From assembly GCA_004794785.1 (NCBI GenBank), contig SJOL01001452.1, positions 427,018 through 491,017 on the forward strand: DNA of 64,000 nt, given 5' to 3'. The position numbers and the translations under genes are program-made. The stretch's first letter is position 1. Each line of letters starts with the position of its first letter. The notes under the pieces are model-generated. The model worked only from the letters and a program-made list of their open reading frames with translations, searched no databases and was not told where the DNA came from. Origin of the DNA: Opisthorchis felineus. Taxonomy: Eukaryota > Platyhelminthes > Trematoda > Opisthorchiida > Opisthorchiidae. Below, in pieces: positions 36,978-49,699 of the stretch.

Positions 36978-37142
36978 GCCATCAACAGTTCGTATCAAGT
37001 CAGCAACTCATACAACACTGTATTCGGAAGAACGCACTTATTGTCATCCATGTCGCATGTGGTGCAGATTTGCAAACACAGTTATAGTCTTTCAAATTCG
37101 TCCTTGGTTTTGTCTGCCTCAAGAGCTTATGCAGCTCACGAG
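36978..37142 (+). CDS. Candidate internal exon (165 nt)
   Basis: The acceptor GTTCATTGTTTCCCAG ends at 36977 and the donor GTATGT starts at 37143. Two frames are open over all 55 codons. The more protein-like one starts after one base, reads PSTVRIKSATHTTLYSEERT then YCHPCRMWCRFANTVIVFQI, and ends QELMQLT with two bases over. The latter part mixes Cys, Trp and a hydrophobic stretch. A small candidate at 38063-38111 (acceptor CTAACTCTTTCTCAG, donor GTAGGA) is phase compatible, but it lies inside a LINE remnant and I do not call it. No family is recognised. Confidence 0.3.
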
Positions 37143-37419
37143 GTATGTTAATTGTATCATAACTTCCAGGTGTTTCCAAAGACTATAGGTCCTACAGTAC
37201 TGTCTGATACTATGCTGGCAACAAGTATACGCCGAAGGATTGGGTGAGTCTGGTCAGCTTTTATAGTAACCCTCTGCAAGAAATTTCTATCTCCTTACTC
37301 AGGGTTGACAAGGTTCTCACTTGCAGATAACTGAACATGGGAGCTTCGGATACCTATCAAAGTCTCGCCCTTTATCCCGTCAGTGAAAACAAAGGTTGGG
37401 AGGGAGTTGTCAAACACCA

Positions 37420-38360
37420 CGCTCACAAATCTGTGAATGCAAAGGTCATGTGAGATTCATGAGTTTCTGAAGGGCACCCTGTTCCATAAGCATGTCGAGA
37501 AGAGGTTGACAAAATCGGCACATGGCCGTGGTCAAATAACACCAACACAGTAGGACGCCTATATGGATATCGTTGCTCTAACACTTGATGGAGAGATAAG
37601 ATGTGATCCACGAGACACTCTCCCGGCCTGAATCCAGCTTGTTGTTGTCGGGTCACGTCTGTACCTGCAGTCGTAAGAGGGCATAGAACATCACAGAAAA
37701 TTTCGGTAATGCGCGTTCTAGGCTACACTTCATGCGCGCACTTTTCTAAACTATGCACTACTGCGGATTCGCCGCAGTTGCCTGGGACCGCTTGAACCAT
37801 ATAGATGCATATAAATTAGAAAACCACTGAGCTTTTTCCTTTTTGATGGAATACACCGACCACAAACTTGCTAAAGCTTATTCGACAGTCCATGACTTGT
37901 TTCATTCTTCTTGGATCACATCAAGAAGACATCATTCCCCAGTTTCCGTCAACCTAATGTTCCATTTCAACCCACTTGCACGTAATTCGTGAAGTACTCT
38001 CGTTTTCAAACTAATTTGGTTGTAACGGGAGACTAAGCTGAATATAGCTAACTCTTTCTCAGACGACGTTCTCCAATTAAACGCGGCGACGACCACTTCA
38101 ATTTTCAGTTGGTAGGATGTTCGAGATATCGCAGTAGATTTACTTGACAGAACACACTACTAACAAGGTTGTTGAAAACATTTCGACAGCCTTTGAATGG
38201 TGTAGCTCTTCCTGAAGTTTCCCCCCTGATGTGGACACTTATCAGGACCAGCAGCTGGGCGGCGACTGAGGGTAAAAGCAGTTCCGGGCGTTTCCGAAGT
38301 TCTCGGACTGTCGAAGTTTACCGTCAATTGTGTCCAGAAACCGATTGTATAATAGCACAA
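37420..38360 (-). pseudogene. LINE reverse-transcriptase remnant
   Basis: Reading the minus strand, 38213-38255 gives PAAGPDKCPHQGG, the N-terminal RT motif of non-LTR elements (KAAGPDG). Farther on, 37570-37710 gives ITEIFCDVLCPLT then TRQQQAGFRPGECLVDHILS and LHQVLEQRYPYRRPTVLVL. This matches the QAGFRPG...D.IF.LR.VLE.R motif of RTE/CR1-like reverse transcriptases, but the following D of the catalytic block is not in frame. Frameshifts separate the pieces and the YxDD region is missing. The endonuclease of what may be the same family lies at 59826-60470. Confidence 0.7.
38169..38225 (-). repeat. Repeat shared with 49548-49610
   Basis: On the minus strand this reads AGGAAGAGCTAC...AAAGGCTGTCGAAATGTTTTC. 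It aligns with the plus strand at 49548-49610, which reads AGGTAGGGCGAAAC...GGGCTGTCGAAGTGTTTTC. The copy here has lost the hammerhead-like GAAA core that the other retains. Confidence 0.5.
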
Positions 38361-40440
38361 TTGAATCGTTGCTAAAAGCCAGTCAATCCAGCGATTCAGG
38401 CGTGCTGTTTTCGAGGTGGGAAAACCTTGCTTACTGTTGGTTGCTTTTGCGCATCAGCGACCTTTATGGATGGGTGTCAGTTGGAATATATTTAACACAT
38501 CCCCGGAGTTCACTACTTCCTCCATCTCCTCAGCCTCTTGGACCCACGGGGCTTCTTGCTCAGGAATTATGTTTGTCGTAATGTGGTTTCTGGCTGTTCG
38601 ATGAGCTATGTTGTTCTACCAGCCATCAAGCATATGCGTCAAATCTTCCAATAAGTATCCGAGGTTCAGTACTTAGATTTCGTTGGTTGTGCTGAACACC
38701 AAGCAGGATGCCTGGCATCTTGCAGGACTGTAGACTGTAATCTCCATAAAGACTTGACATCAAAAGCTTGGTTGAACGTCCGTAAGTCGCTTTGATAAGT
38801 ATGGTTCACATAGTTGTCCGGGGGCATCTCAGTGGTCCGGCGAGATTAGCACATCTTTCATATCCTTGAAAAGTGGCTTTAGTTGTTTCGAGAGCTAGTA
38901 CTGGATAGAAACTCTCTGTGGTCAAAACAAAACTGTAGTAGGCGTTCACCACTGTCCGTACATATCGATTCCAGTCCAAGACGGCCACCTAATTATGCCT
39001 TGCCAGTACCGAGTCTGTTTACTTGTGCGTTCATACTTTGGGCGAGCACATAATATCGGAGACTTTGGCCCACTGTAATAGTTGCCCTAAACTAGTCCTC
39101 GGGAATATCGCAGCGTAAGCAGGTAAACTAAACAGGGATCGATTATCAGTGCGCATACGAGATGCTTTCACAAGCATAACCAAAGAACTCCTAAATAGAC
39201 GACTATCGAATGGCATCCAGTTAATTAGAAAAGCCTCAGTTCTATGGTTCAAAACATCAATCTAGCCAGAACCGGCTGCGACGGCTTTTGGATCATCACG
39301 TTTGCGCAACCAAGAGTAAGAGGAAACTTCTGATATGAAGGTCACTTTGGTAATCGTATACTGGTGTAGCAAGAACCAATAGAAAGCAATCCAAGTGTTC
39401 AGGTAAGAGAGCTTTTATGTCTAGCTTGTTTTAGAGGACTAACATTAAAAGTTGCCGGATGGATTGGGTTGTGAAGACTGAAGACTGATTCGAAGGTATC
39501 TACGCCTTTGATGGCCGAGTAAATCGTAGTTATTGCGGCTGACGTCAGTGTACGAAAAACGGATCTATCGGTTCCAAAAAGTGTGCCCACGGAGGTGTTG
39601 TTAGCAGCACGGCTAGGAGGAACTAAAGAACGAATTTTTGAGGTGCAAAAGGCATCACTTATCCACCCAGATATAAACATCATGTAAGGTGATTCATTTG
39701 ATAGCATTACTCGACGATCAACAAGGCATGAGGTTATTTTGAAGTCGTGCGCTTCACGGTTGTACGTGGGCTGTGATACTGCCAGTATGCCCCGGCCCAG
39801 AGAGGAGGACGAATATAGAGGCAGATTAAATCCTTTTGCTCAGGGGAGCGGCGGTTGACGTAAGACGGGCAAACCAATCTAAGTTTTTAAGGAGGAAGTT
39901 GGCACACGTTGCAGCCTGCAAGCGGTCAGAACCCCACCCACTGAGCAGCTGAGTATGATAGAATCTGCAGTTGTATAGCTGAATGGGTTCTGGAGGTGCG
40001 CAAATCTTTACATCTCGGAAGTCCTAGTCTTTCGATGATGGACCTAGGGCAACACACTGAAGTGATCGAATTTTCGTGAATAAATTTCAAAACATGGCTA
40101 CGCCCATTGAAGAAAGATATTTACAGGAAGTTTGTCAATCTTGGTAAAATCACAAGACGAGATTTAGCACGCTGTTCTGGCTAATCATCTAAGTGGATTG
40201 TGACGAAGACAGTGATGCACTAGAGCCTCGATCGGCTCACACAAGTGTCATACTGGATCATGCCAACCTGATAGAGCGACATTGGATTTCTCAGCCTGCC
40301 TAGAATTATGCTTAAAAGCTAGCCGCATTCGGTTTCACGCAGTCAGCCTTCGTACTCGTACTCGTAACATGAAATTTCTCACAACTCAGCCATTAATGGA
40401 CAGAACCAAATGAATTTGGTCTTAATGTTTGTTTCCTCAG
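38361..40440. other. Non-coding stretch
   Basis: No recognised gene. A good acceptor (CCTCCATCTCCTCAG, about 38532) precedes 15 open codons and a stop, but this has no other support. The GC-rich part near 39790-39980 may be transposon leader sequence. Confidence 0.35.
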
Positions 40441-40548
40441 CGGCAGCGTCGCTTATTGATTAGCAATTTCACTGGATGGAGCGAGTTATCTCGCTCAGCC
40501 TTGGAAAAAATTTTCCAGCACCAGAGACGAAAGGCTTTTTGTTTCTAA
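40441..40548 (+). CDS. Candidate terminal exon
   Basis: The acceptor ATGTTTGTTTCCTCAG ends at 40440. Thirty-five codons follow from the first base, RQRRLLISNFTGWSELSRSA and LEKIFQHQRRKAFCF, then TAA. The sequence is basic and helical-looking. No AATAAA lies close downstream, which weakens the call, and no family is recognised. Confidence 0.2.
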   Translation, partial: RQRRLLISNFTGWSELSRSALEKIFQHQRRKAFCF

Positions 40549-41649
40549 CATTACTCAAATACTGTCGAAACTTTAGGGACGAAAACAAACTAGCACAGAG
40601 TGAAAAGTGAACCTGTGAATCAACGAACAGACAAACCGGCTTATATGTCTATCCATATACGGCCAATTAATTAATTCTCTCAAAAATCTATGGTGACAAA
40701 TGTGTAATAAATTGACAGCACACTTCTGAAACCCTCTCCCCGAAATGTAACTCACGGACCATTGTAAACTCTTCATGTTTTTGTACGGAAAAGCACAGTC
40801 TGTAGAGTGGGAACCATATCGGAAAATTTTCACTGATATTTCCCGTATGTTACAAATTATAGACACTTAGGACAAATATCAACTCCTCCGACTGAAGCAC
40901 ACAGATAAACAGGATTTGAAACGAATGTCCCGCATCACGACCTATTTGAGGAGGGATTCAACTTATATTGCAAACCCTGTTTTGCTAAAACGCCTGTAAG
41001 TTGGTTTACCGGCATGAAGGTGGTAAGACAGATTGAGGATCCGTAGTGAAACACCGTTGCCCGAAGTTAAGACGATTGAAACATTATACTTTGGCTGAAA
41101 ACTATTGCTAACTGGTCATGTTGCTAGTCATCGTGGCTACTTATCGGTGTCGAGCAATATACACACAAACTCCCTATCAGTAACTATCTCCCCTCAAAAA
41201 GAGAACTGGCGAAATAGAGATTACCTTGGAAGGAAACGGATTTCATTAGTGGGTACAGATAAATTCTGTGCAATTTTGTAACAAATTTGATAAAGCTAGT
41301 AGATGATTCACTAATAGATTACACACAAATAGCTTACACGGTGCTGTTTTCCTAGCTCTACTAACTTATTTAGAGCTTGCAAATGCGGTATTCTCGCCTC
41401 AAGGAAACTTCTGCGTGTGATTGTAAACTGTCTCAAAGAAAAGGGATGAGTGCTGTTGAGAAGCAAGAAATACGGGAGATCTTACGCTTCTTTCAAACAT
41501 TTTCAACGAGAAATCTTTGAGTGTTTTCTTACAGAAACAGCAGATTTCGAGGAACTTGTGCAGAGAGAACTTCAGTACGCGCAACTGAAGGGTGTTAATA
41601 GATGAACAGAATATGCATGAAATATTATCATTAACGCCTGTTCTTTCAG

Positions 41650-41717
41650 CCGAAGGGACAGTTTTTGCGCTAGATAGCCAGCTTCAAATAGGAACCAGAG
41701 ACTCATATAGTTTTGGG
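41650..41717 (+). CDS. Candidate internal exon C
   Basis: The acceptor AACGCCTGTTCTTTCAG ends at 41649 and the donor GTAAGC starts at 41718. The other two frames contain stops. The third, after two bases, reads EGTVFALDSQLQIGTRDSYS followed by FG and ends on a codon boundary. It is followed in phase by the candidate exon at 42937. This pair is one of the better supported host-gene candidates here, but I cannot name the protein. Confidence 0.35.
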
Positions 41718-42936
41718 GTAAGCATGTACCCTGAGTTTACGACAAACTGCTAAATGAAGAAAAAATGAGAAAATGAGTTGTCGCATACTGCTTTCTCTCA
41801 TTGTCTAGATTCCGATAGGCTTTTTTTACATTATTGACAAACTAAATCAAGTCACTTGTAAAAGATGGCGACCCAGTTGGACGATTTGCGAGAGATACCT
41901 GCTGGTTTTGCGTGAATATCCAATTTCGATATTCACACTCACGGCAAAATGTAACTCCAGTGTAAAGCATCCAACGAGTGGAGGATTTCACCTGCACAGG
42001 AACTAGCCAGTGTACTGGTCCTGAGGAGTAAATGATACCGGGGATGTACGACAACTAGCGATTGTCTCAGCCGTCATCGATGGGTTTGCTGGCTGCTTCG
42101 AACTGAGATAGTGCCTCTGCAAACAATATCTTTTATACGTAGTCCCGCTAGAATGTCACCTGTTTCCCAAACTTCGCACAACTCAATATAAAATCACTGA
42201 CGTTCAGAATTTCGGTTTAGCTCAGTGTTTTACGCATTTGCACTACCACAATCTAGTACAGTGCTGTCCCTCGATGAATCCACTCTCAGCGACAGGTACC
42301 GAAATGAGACATCGTTGGTAACTTTCGCAATCATTCACGAAACTTCAGTGCTGTTTGGGTGTTTCCATATCCTCCGCATTATTTCTCGAGAAAAAGCATG
42401 AAACTTAACTTGATATGACGCTTGCCAGAGCACCAACTATTTAGCCATTTATCCCTGACATTTCGCCAATCCATTGCATTCGCCGTATGTGAGCAATACA
42501 GGCACTAGTTAAGTGAGCGTTATGTTTGTCCAATTTCACTTTGTCGAGCTACCCTCGTTTACTCAATCAGTGTCAGGGATGTCTTAACTGCCAGTCGTTC
42601 CGTCAGACGAACCCCGCCTGGTGTAACTATGCCAATTTTATCGGCACATCCGAGTATCTTCTGTGGCTACGCCTACCGGTAAACGCGTGTTGAAGATCTC
42701 AACGAACGAAAAAATGAAACTGCTGTCAGCCAAGCACCTCACTTCCCTCAACCTTTTTCAACTGCGTACGTTTTCTGCATTGAAACTGGGTAAACCGGCA
42801 GATCATACAGTATCACAATGCTGTTGTGAAATGAGCTGAAGCTGAATGATCAAAGTTGTCCTATAGTGGCGCCAAGTTTATTATTATTCATGAATCCTAC
42901 AGTCGGTAGTCTGCCAATTTGCTTTCGAAAACACAG

Positions 42937-43101
42937 CTTCACATTTCACTTGTTTTCTGTTCACCGGGCTTGGCAATTAGGTTGCAAAATTTCCCACCAG
43001 TGGGTTGGGAAAATGTGAATTTGATACGCAGTGATGACACAGCGAGAGATCATTCCTTTAGGATATATATACCATCAACCCCAGTCTGTATATGTGCCCA
43101 G
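42937..43101 (+). CDS. Candidate exon D, or terminal exon to 43173
   Basis: After an acceptor (TTTGCTTTCGAAAACACAG, ending at 42936) the frame is open from the first base for 55 codons: LHISLVFCSPGLAIRLQNFP, then PVGWENVNLIRSDDTARDHS and FRIYIPSTPVCICAQ, with a GTATTA donor at 43102. It joins exon C in phase. If the donor is not used, the frame runs on to a TGA at 43171, with an AATAAA overlapping the end (about 43163). It could therefore be a terminal exon with an unusually close polyadenylation signal. No domain is recognised. Confidence 0.35.
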
Positions 43102-43465
43102 GTATTACAAAGTAGGCGTAACTCTACCCTCACTCACCCGTCACGGCAGTATTACGAAATGATAATAAAATGATGTCTGTGGGCTTTTGTCACTTCTAGG
43201 CTTCTGCGGACAGTTTTGCCAACTGGTGGGTAATGTTAAGACTTCAGAGCATTGAGGACCAAAAGAAACTCGTATTTCCAAGTTCATGAATGGGTGAGCA
43301 GTTGTTCGCGAGGTATCCCGTTTGATTCAGAGTGGATTTGAGCCCGCTTAATCAGCGTGATTTTTAATCTCCATCAGCCATCCATTCCGACAACATCCAG
43401 AGTTGTGCGGACGCGGCTGCACAAACAACAGCCTCTCTAACTGTTGCTACTTTCGGAATGCCAAG

Positions 43466-43755
43466 TTCAACTCAGGAAATCCCAAACATCATTTTTGTTA
43501 TCCCAACCTCGAAACCACTGGGGTTTCAGTCACAAAAAAGGAATAGTCCGTATTGTACGCTGGATAATCTTTCAGTACCATGTTGAATTAGTCGTGCACA
43601 AAAATTTTGTTCTTGGAACATTTTATCCACGTCCAAGTGACCTGAGGACAATTTTCGCGGTTTTCGAAACTGCGGTGCCTAATGGAGACGGACTGTATAC
43701 TGACCTCTACTGTGGCAGTTTGGGACATGAGTGCAAACTTAGGGCTGTTGACTAA
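43466..43755 (+). CDS. Open segment, possible terminal exon
   Basis: An open frame ends FVLGTFYPRPSDLRTIFAVF, ETAVPNGDGLYTDLYCGSLG and HECKLRAVD before a TAA. Possible acceptors are at 43465, 43474 and 43529, none in phase with candidate exon D. The composition looks coding, but I cannot assign a family, and no AATAAA follows closely. Confidence 0.2.
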
Positions 43756-46490
43756 TGCAGGTGGCTACTAGTGATGAACATGGGTATATATGTAGCACTC
43801 ACGTTGGTATCAGAAAGGAACAAGAGACATGCACTGCTCAAGCGTCTATTGGATGACTAGTAACTTAGTGATTTTCCCACCTTTACTTCCCCGTTTATCG
43901 AGCCGTTGTTCCAAGAACATCAGCAGTGATTTAAATACTTCACCGGATGCTGGAGCCTGAGAGACCTACTCCTCGGATTTAAGTTGTATGTGATTTCACC
44001 TGTGGGTTTATTCAACGCACTAGTCGGGTCACAGAACATGTGATACCAGCGTAATTATTATCGTTTGTCACACCATTCACAACATGGACCTGGCGGATCC
44101 AACGGTCCATGCTGGATGACTGAAAGCATGGACGGTTAATGTGTGTCCAGTAAAGGTGTTGACCGGCTTCACTGATATCCTTTCACTGGAATATCTTGAC
44201 AAGAATGAGGTTGGTCGTCAAAACAAAATACTTCAGTGGCAGTCGTTCTTGCTGTCAAGGAAAGCATTCCTGAGTGGGAAAACGTTCATCTGTTAACTTG
44301 TATCTGTAGTGTGATGACAGACTTGATGTGACTAGGCTACATCAGGCGGCAGCTTACCGCCATTTTAAACCCGGCGCAGCTGAAAAATAAGTCAGGCTGA
44401 GGTGGTTTCATCGCCACGTGTCAGCAAAATCTAACTCAGCCTGTGGTACCTAACACCTAAGCATTCGTAGGACGAGATCATATCACTGACTGACCATAAT
44501 GTGCGCGTCTATTTACTGAGGTTCCCAGAAAACGTGTGTGGTGGTAGAATGCTTTACATTCGGAAACCAAGAAGTACACCGCAATTTTCAGTAGGGCTTT
44601 CCTGAGTGTACACTTGACCTGTTACCCTTGTACAAGTTCGCACTGCTCGAAATGAGAGCTTTTGTATTACTGTTAGTAGTTCTCTGCTACGATCGGAGGT
44701 TACTGTGTAGCTGTTCCTTCATCACTCGTTCACTCCTTGATTTGAGCAGCACACAGAATCGGCATCCCGTACGTTTAGCATGCAGGTAACTGTGGTCTGT
44801 AGCGCTAGTGATAGCACTCGGAACTACTGCACCATCATCTCTACACAAAAACTCAATAACAAGGCTCAAGGCTTTCAAAAAACAACAGTGAACTTTATTA
44901 AGTCGGAGCAAGCTCATACAATTGCCCCTCCTTGGCCCATTGAAGCACTCCAGGCAGTGCTAGAAACACAGCGATACATGGTAGTACCATATATGTGCAA
45001 AGTGCGTGCATGTGTAGTCGGATATACAATCAGCTCTAAAGTGTGAGCCTTCGAGATCGATCGTACAAATCCATTACGCTCTTGTCCCGCATCTACGGCC
45101 CCCTACACTGGTTTCCTCACTGGCCTGGTCGCACCCAAATATCCATTCGGACAGTATCCCGTCCATCACGCCAAGCATACTTCGGTAGACCTAAAGGTGT
45201 GTTTATACCCACAGACGTTTATGCGCCGAAGCCGCGTGCATAAGTCCATCAAAAGCACAATGATTTTTTTCTGTCAAAGGAGCGGGATGGCTTGTTTTTT
45301 GTTCGGTGATAGGGATCACATAGAGCGGTAATCACCTTTATTTTTGCACTCATATTTTACCATTTTGGGGCCAACGACAGTTTTAGGCTGTTCATTGAAT
45401 CCGGAACTAAGCAGTAATGAAAGCAACAACGACGAAGATACCGTAGGCAATGTGATCATTCCGGTCTCATTTGAAGACATTTCCTACGTATTTGTAAAGC
45501 TGGCTATGACATATCACCTTGTTGATATCAGAAATGTCTCCACTGTCAGTGATGTACAACTTGCGTGGGGGTATTGATTGACTAATAATAAAACAACTTT
45601 GCTTGGAAGTAGAATAACTCGGTCGTTCAAAGAACAGTTATATCGCTTGTTTTCAACCAAATGACAGCGGAGAATAGGCACGGATAGGCAACGCAACTTT
45701 TCCAGTGCAATTTCCAAGCTTGACAAAACGTTCCCATCAGCTGCAAATACATTTGAAGTAAGACAACATTTATGAGTCTGCTTAGTGAGTTAACGGTTCG
45801 GGCTTTTGTCACTGTATACTTAGTCTGGTGATGTGATCCGCAAATAGCTTTTAAGTACTTGAGCCTATAAGCTTGAAACACAGGGATTTGACCAACATTC
45901 ACTGTTGTCTTCTGCTAGAATGAACCATTACGAAGCACACAGCATAGGTTTATTCGCTGAAAGCCTGTGGCCATTTTTTGAGTGTTAATCAATCACAGTT
46001 GCATCATTACCCTAACTCAAGAAAATTTTCATTGAGATGTCTCTTATTGGTGTGGTCATCTGATGTGTATTCCCATCATTTCTTCAGTGTCTAAACTGTA
46101 GTAGTTTGCACCCTCTCTCGATCTGGTCTAAACGAATACCGAATATGCTCCTCCACAAACAAATTCAACAATGAATTCTTGATGTTCCTGGGTGTTATCT
46201 AGCAATATCTAGCCATACGTGCTTGTGTAAGGTTCACTTACTGAGTAGGGGGACCACCAGCCACTATTTTGAATGTAATATGGGGCTCAACTATTCATTT
46301 GTACCTAAGTAAACCGACATTCATAGACAACAAGTTAGGCATGCTTGTGACTTTAAAGCTAGCCCCTCCTGTTCATTCTGGGGTCTTGTTCACACAGCTG
46401 GGAACGGGGCTTTTGGGTGGGTGCGTATGCGACTTAGCGAAAACCATTTATGACATTACCCAGTGCATGCGGGTGTGGTTCGTTGTGAAA
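43756..46490. other. Non-coding stretch with weak exon signals
   Basis: No recognised gene. 45381-45577 (plus) is an acidic open segment (NPELSSNESNNDEDTVGNVI) after a weak acceptor. It ends in TGA with AATAAA about ten bases downstream, so it could be a terminal exon. 44750-44785 is a 36-nt phase-0 segment between a fair acceptor and GTAACT. Neither is strong enough to call separately. Confidence 0.35.
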
Positions 46491-46499
46491 TGGCTGCTT

Positions 46500-46590
46500 T
46501 TTGGTTGGCTGAGCTGAGCAAAATGTTTTGCAAACGTTCCATCACCAAATGAGGTGATATCATCATAGCGTAGCAAGTTAGTATCCCACT
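46500..46590 (+). repeat. PLE terminal (pseudo-LTR) fragment
   Basis: The words GGCTGAGCTGAGC, AACGTTCCATCACCA, GAGGTGATATCATCA and GCGTAGCA follow the order and spacing of the PLE terminus at about 24195-24275 (GGCGAGCTTGCC, CATCACCA, GAGATATCATCA, GTGCGCAG). The copy is more diverged than the one at 11485. No PLE coding sequence adjoins it. Confidence 0.5.
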
Positions 46591-49530
46591 GCATCGGTGT
46601 AGGCGTCCCACAGTGGTTTGCTTGTGTCTACGTTTGTCTTGTAGGCTTATAATTATCAGCCTTGATTGATCGTTCGAGCCCATCTTTTGCATGGCTGTCT
46701 GGCTACCTGCTTGTTCGACCTCCGGGTAAACTTCGGAGTTGACCCTTCCGACTCGTTCTAGTTGCCCTTTGACCTGTCGGTTACACGGGTGACATTCTGG
46801 TCACCTGATCCATCCGCTGAGGGTAGATTCTTTTTAGGATGTCCTATTAAGTTGGTGGTCCTATTAAGCTAACGGTCCTGTGAAGGTGGCGGTACGGAGA
46901 TTGGGTAAATTTCCGTTATTTGATTGAATTTGTAACATCCATAAAGTGGGCGTGAAATAACAATGAAAAATATTCAGCCCGGCAACCAAAACAGAGCCTC
47001 TTAGTGTGAAATCACTTAAGTCGACGTAATTCGGAGCCTTGGACGCAAAAAAAACAGCTGATACATGGTGTATATCAAAGGGATTTGGTGACCTGCATGA
47101 AACATACCCTAGGCACACGCATGTGATATTATGGAGCTTTTAACTATGCAGTGGTGGTCACGGAAAGTCACTTTCAGCACCGTTGTAGGCACGAAGCTCT
47201 GGACTATTCGCAGCATTAATGCGAGGATTTGTCGACTTCGATGGAAGTTACCTAGCGGTTCTGTAGTAAGCCATGTTTCGAACTGAGTCCGTGAACACGA
47301 TGCTGGTTTAGCATATCGCTTGCGAAGTGTGCTAAAGTAGTTTCGTAGGTTCTGGTCTGTACGGTGACAGCCACGGAAAGTCACTTCAGACACCGTCGCA
47401 GACTCAGGTGCCTGGTAATCCCAGATATCTGAGGCGAATCTGGTAAACTTACTACATCATCCGAAGTATCGCCGATTTATCACTGTGTGACCACTAGTGA
47501 ACGGTCAGTCCAATTCGGCCAGCGAAGACTCGCCCGCAGCCTCTGCATATCCAGATTATTTCGTTTCCCAGTTCAATCATTTTGGACGCTATCCCTGTGA
47601 CTTGCATGCTTCGCCTCTTTGGCACGAACTTGGCGATCGTTGAACTGACGAACTCCAGTTTGTACCGATTCCCGCTTCAAGATATCCATTTAAATAGCTT
47701 TTAGACTCACTATCAAGAATTCCAGAAATTGAAGGTGGCTCCGTTTTGCATGTTCGGCAGGTAATATAGAAGAGGCTTCGGAATCTTTTTTCAGTCCATT
47801 TGACAAGCATGGTCCAGCCACCGTTTTGCGGACGTGCAGCTTGGTCATTGTTTGAGGGATCCGATTCCTCGAAACTTCTGTCTCGAATTCATAAAAACCG
47901 CAACAATCTGAACAACACGGGATCTTTGCTTATGGTCGACGGCTAAGTAAGCAGAAAATGTGCTCCTGAGGTGGCAGAAGTCCGTACGAACTCTGTTTCA
48001 GTCCGGTTGTACCTGGGAGAGGTTGAGGCAGAACAAGGGTCTTTTTTTCGCTTTGATGTCCGTGTAAAAGTGCGAGGTAGCAGGCCAAGAATTCTCAGTT
48101 CATCATGCTTACGTGCAGACAACAAGCAATCTTCCTGTAACATAAAAATGTGGACCTTGGTCTGATGGACCAAGATCCTTGCACCAAAATGTCTAATAGT
48201 AATCGGACGCTTATCCAGTCGATACCCGTACCCTACGCCACAATCGATATTCATGAAAAAGGCATCTGAAATTGTTGCTAGACGGAAACTAGAGAAAAAG
48301 GAAGCATTCTTGTGTTACGCCAGTGAGAATTTTGGAATCGTTTTAAGCTGATACATTAGTTCGAACCTTCGTTCTATTTTCTTTATTTTGGCTTCCAATG
48401 AACCCGACTAATTTTAACGGACGGCGGTGTTTGGAAAGAAATGTCCACGGCCTTCTCTAAATCTCTGAAGTGGGCATGGGGTGGCTGGCGATCTTCACTG
48501 TCCACTTAACCAATAAGTTTAACGAAAATAATGGTAATCAACCTCGATGTACGCTGTTTTCGATGCCAGGATGTCTGTTAACTGTTTCCACTTTCGTCGG
48601 CAAGTAATCATACATGACGAGAATCAGCGGCCTCCCAGGCACGTGGTCAGTCTTCATGCTGGGCCAGTTGCAGTCCCTTCTGGTCGACCCAAATGTCACG
48701 CGGGTGTCAGTGAAACGGATCGTAACATTTTGTGGGACATAAATGGATGCTCAAAAATGCGGTGACGTAAATGCTTTATATAGGGGACACTGAAGAGCTA
48801 GGGCACCATCTCTGCATCTGGCATCTGGCATCTGGCGTTCTAAATCTTCTCAGATGGTGTAGGATTAAGGTAAATAGTTTGGATGCGACAGTTATCAACA
48901 GGTTTACAGGACAGCTTCCAATTTTTATCAATTTTCTTGGGTAGTGGAAGCAAAATTGTGATTTCTGTCATCCGAAAGCACTTCGGAATCCGAAGTGATG
49001 ACGCCTTGCAAACCGCCTTGAAAATCGCGACTGATAAACGATCCTTACCATGAGGAGTTCTTCGGGTAAGATTGTGCTTGTCTCAAAGTCCCGTAACCTA
49101 TGGTGTTAAATATGTGCTGAATAAAATCGCAGACTCAAATGAAGGCCAAGTAGGCAACTCATACTGGATCCATCTTTTAAGCTTCCCAACATGGTACATT
49201 GTCCCAAGCGTTGCAACGGAAGTAATTTTGGACGTGGTTTTGGTCCGAAATATGGACGCTAAACTTCGACAGTTTGAGCACTTATCAGCGGCCAGTACGG
49301 ACACTCACGCTATGCGACCTATCTTCATTCTGCAGGTGCGGTTGCGTGGACAAAAACGCGTGCGTAACTAAAAATAGACACTTCTTTGTATTTCGATACA
49401 TACTTTCATTCGTACAAGAATTTGGTTCCGACGGGATACGCGGAAAATTCGTGGGTAAATGAAGGTATTCGTCGAAATTCGTACAACTTTTGTTCAAGTA
49501 GAACATAAGGTTGACGGGAACTCGGGGACT
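46591..49530. other. Non-coding stretch with small repeats
   Basis: Two direct copies of a roughly 27-base word (CACGGAAAGTCACTT...CACCGT) lie at 47156-47184 and 47370-47396. A 7-base tandem (GCATCTG) runs at 48811-48837. The frame 49072-49371 has a protein-like composition and ends near a GTGCGG donor, but its acceptor is weak, so I do not call it. Confidence 0.4.
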
Positions 49531-49610
49531 GTGCCTGCTTGATGAGCCTCAGGTAGGGCGAAACCGGTAGTGGGCTGTCGAAGTGTTTTCAGCGAACTTA
49601 TGAATAATGT
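49531..49610 (+). ncRNA. Hammerhead-like ribozyme core in a dispersed repeat
   Basis: TGATGA (49540-49545), a 4-bp stem II (GCCT at 49546-49549 with GGGC at 49556-49559, 6-nt loop) and GAAAC (49560-49564) sit in hammerhead order. A GTC triplet, the usual cleavage site, follows at 49577-49579. C3 of the core is T, stem III pairing is only partial, and stem I shows three of four pairs. The flank (GGCTGTCGAAGTGTTTTC) recurs at 38169-38225 in the other orientation, so the motif belongs to a dispersed repeat. Activity is doubtful. Confidence 0.4.
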
Positions 49611-49699
49611 GCTATGTCTAAACAACCTCTTTCTATTCGTTTTCAATCCGTTCTTGCTGATTCTGTGGAATGCGATTAGACGCTGGTGTGGCATCTAGT

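Noticed and set aside
42210..42270. GGTTTAGCTCAGTG resembling a tRNA A box
   Set aside because: No B box at the right distance and no cloverleaf.
43530..43755. Possible RUN-like domain (FVLGTFYPRPSDL...GLYTDLYCGSL)
   Set aside because: The resemblance is limited to a few residues and the frame is not in phase with neighbouring candidates. I could not justify the family name.
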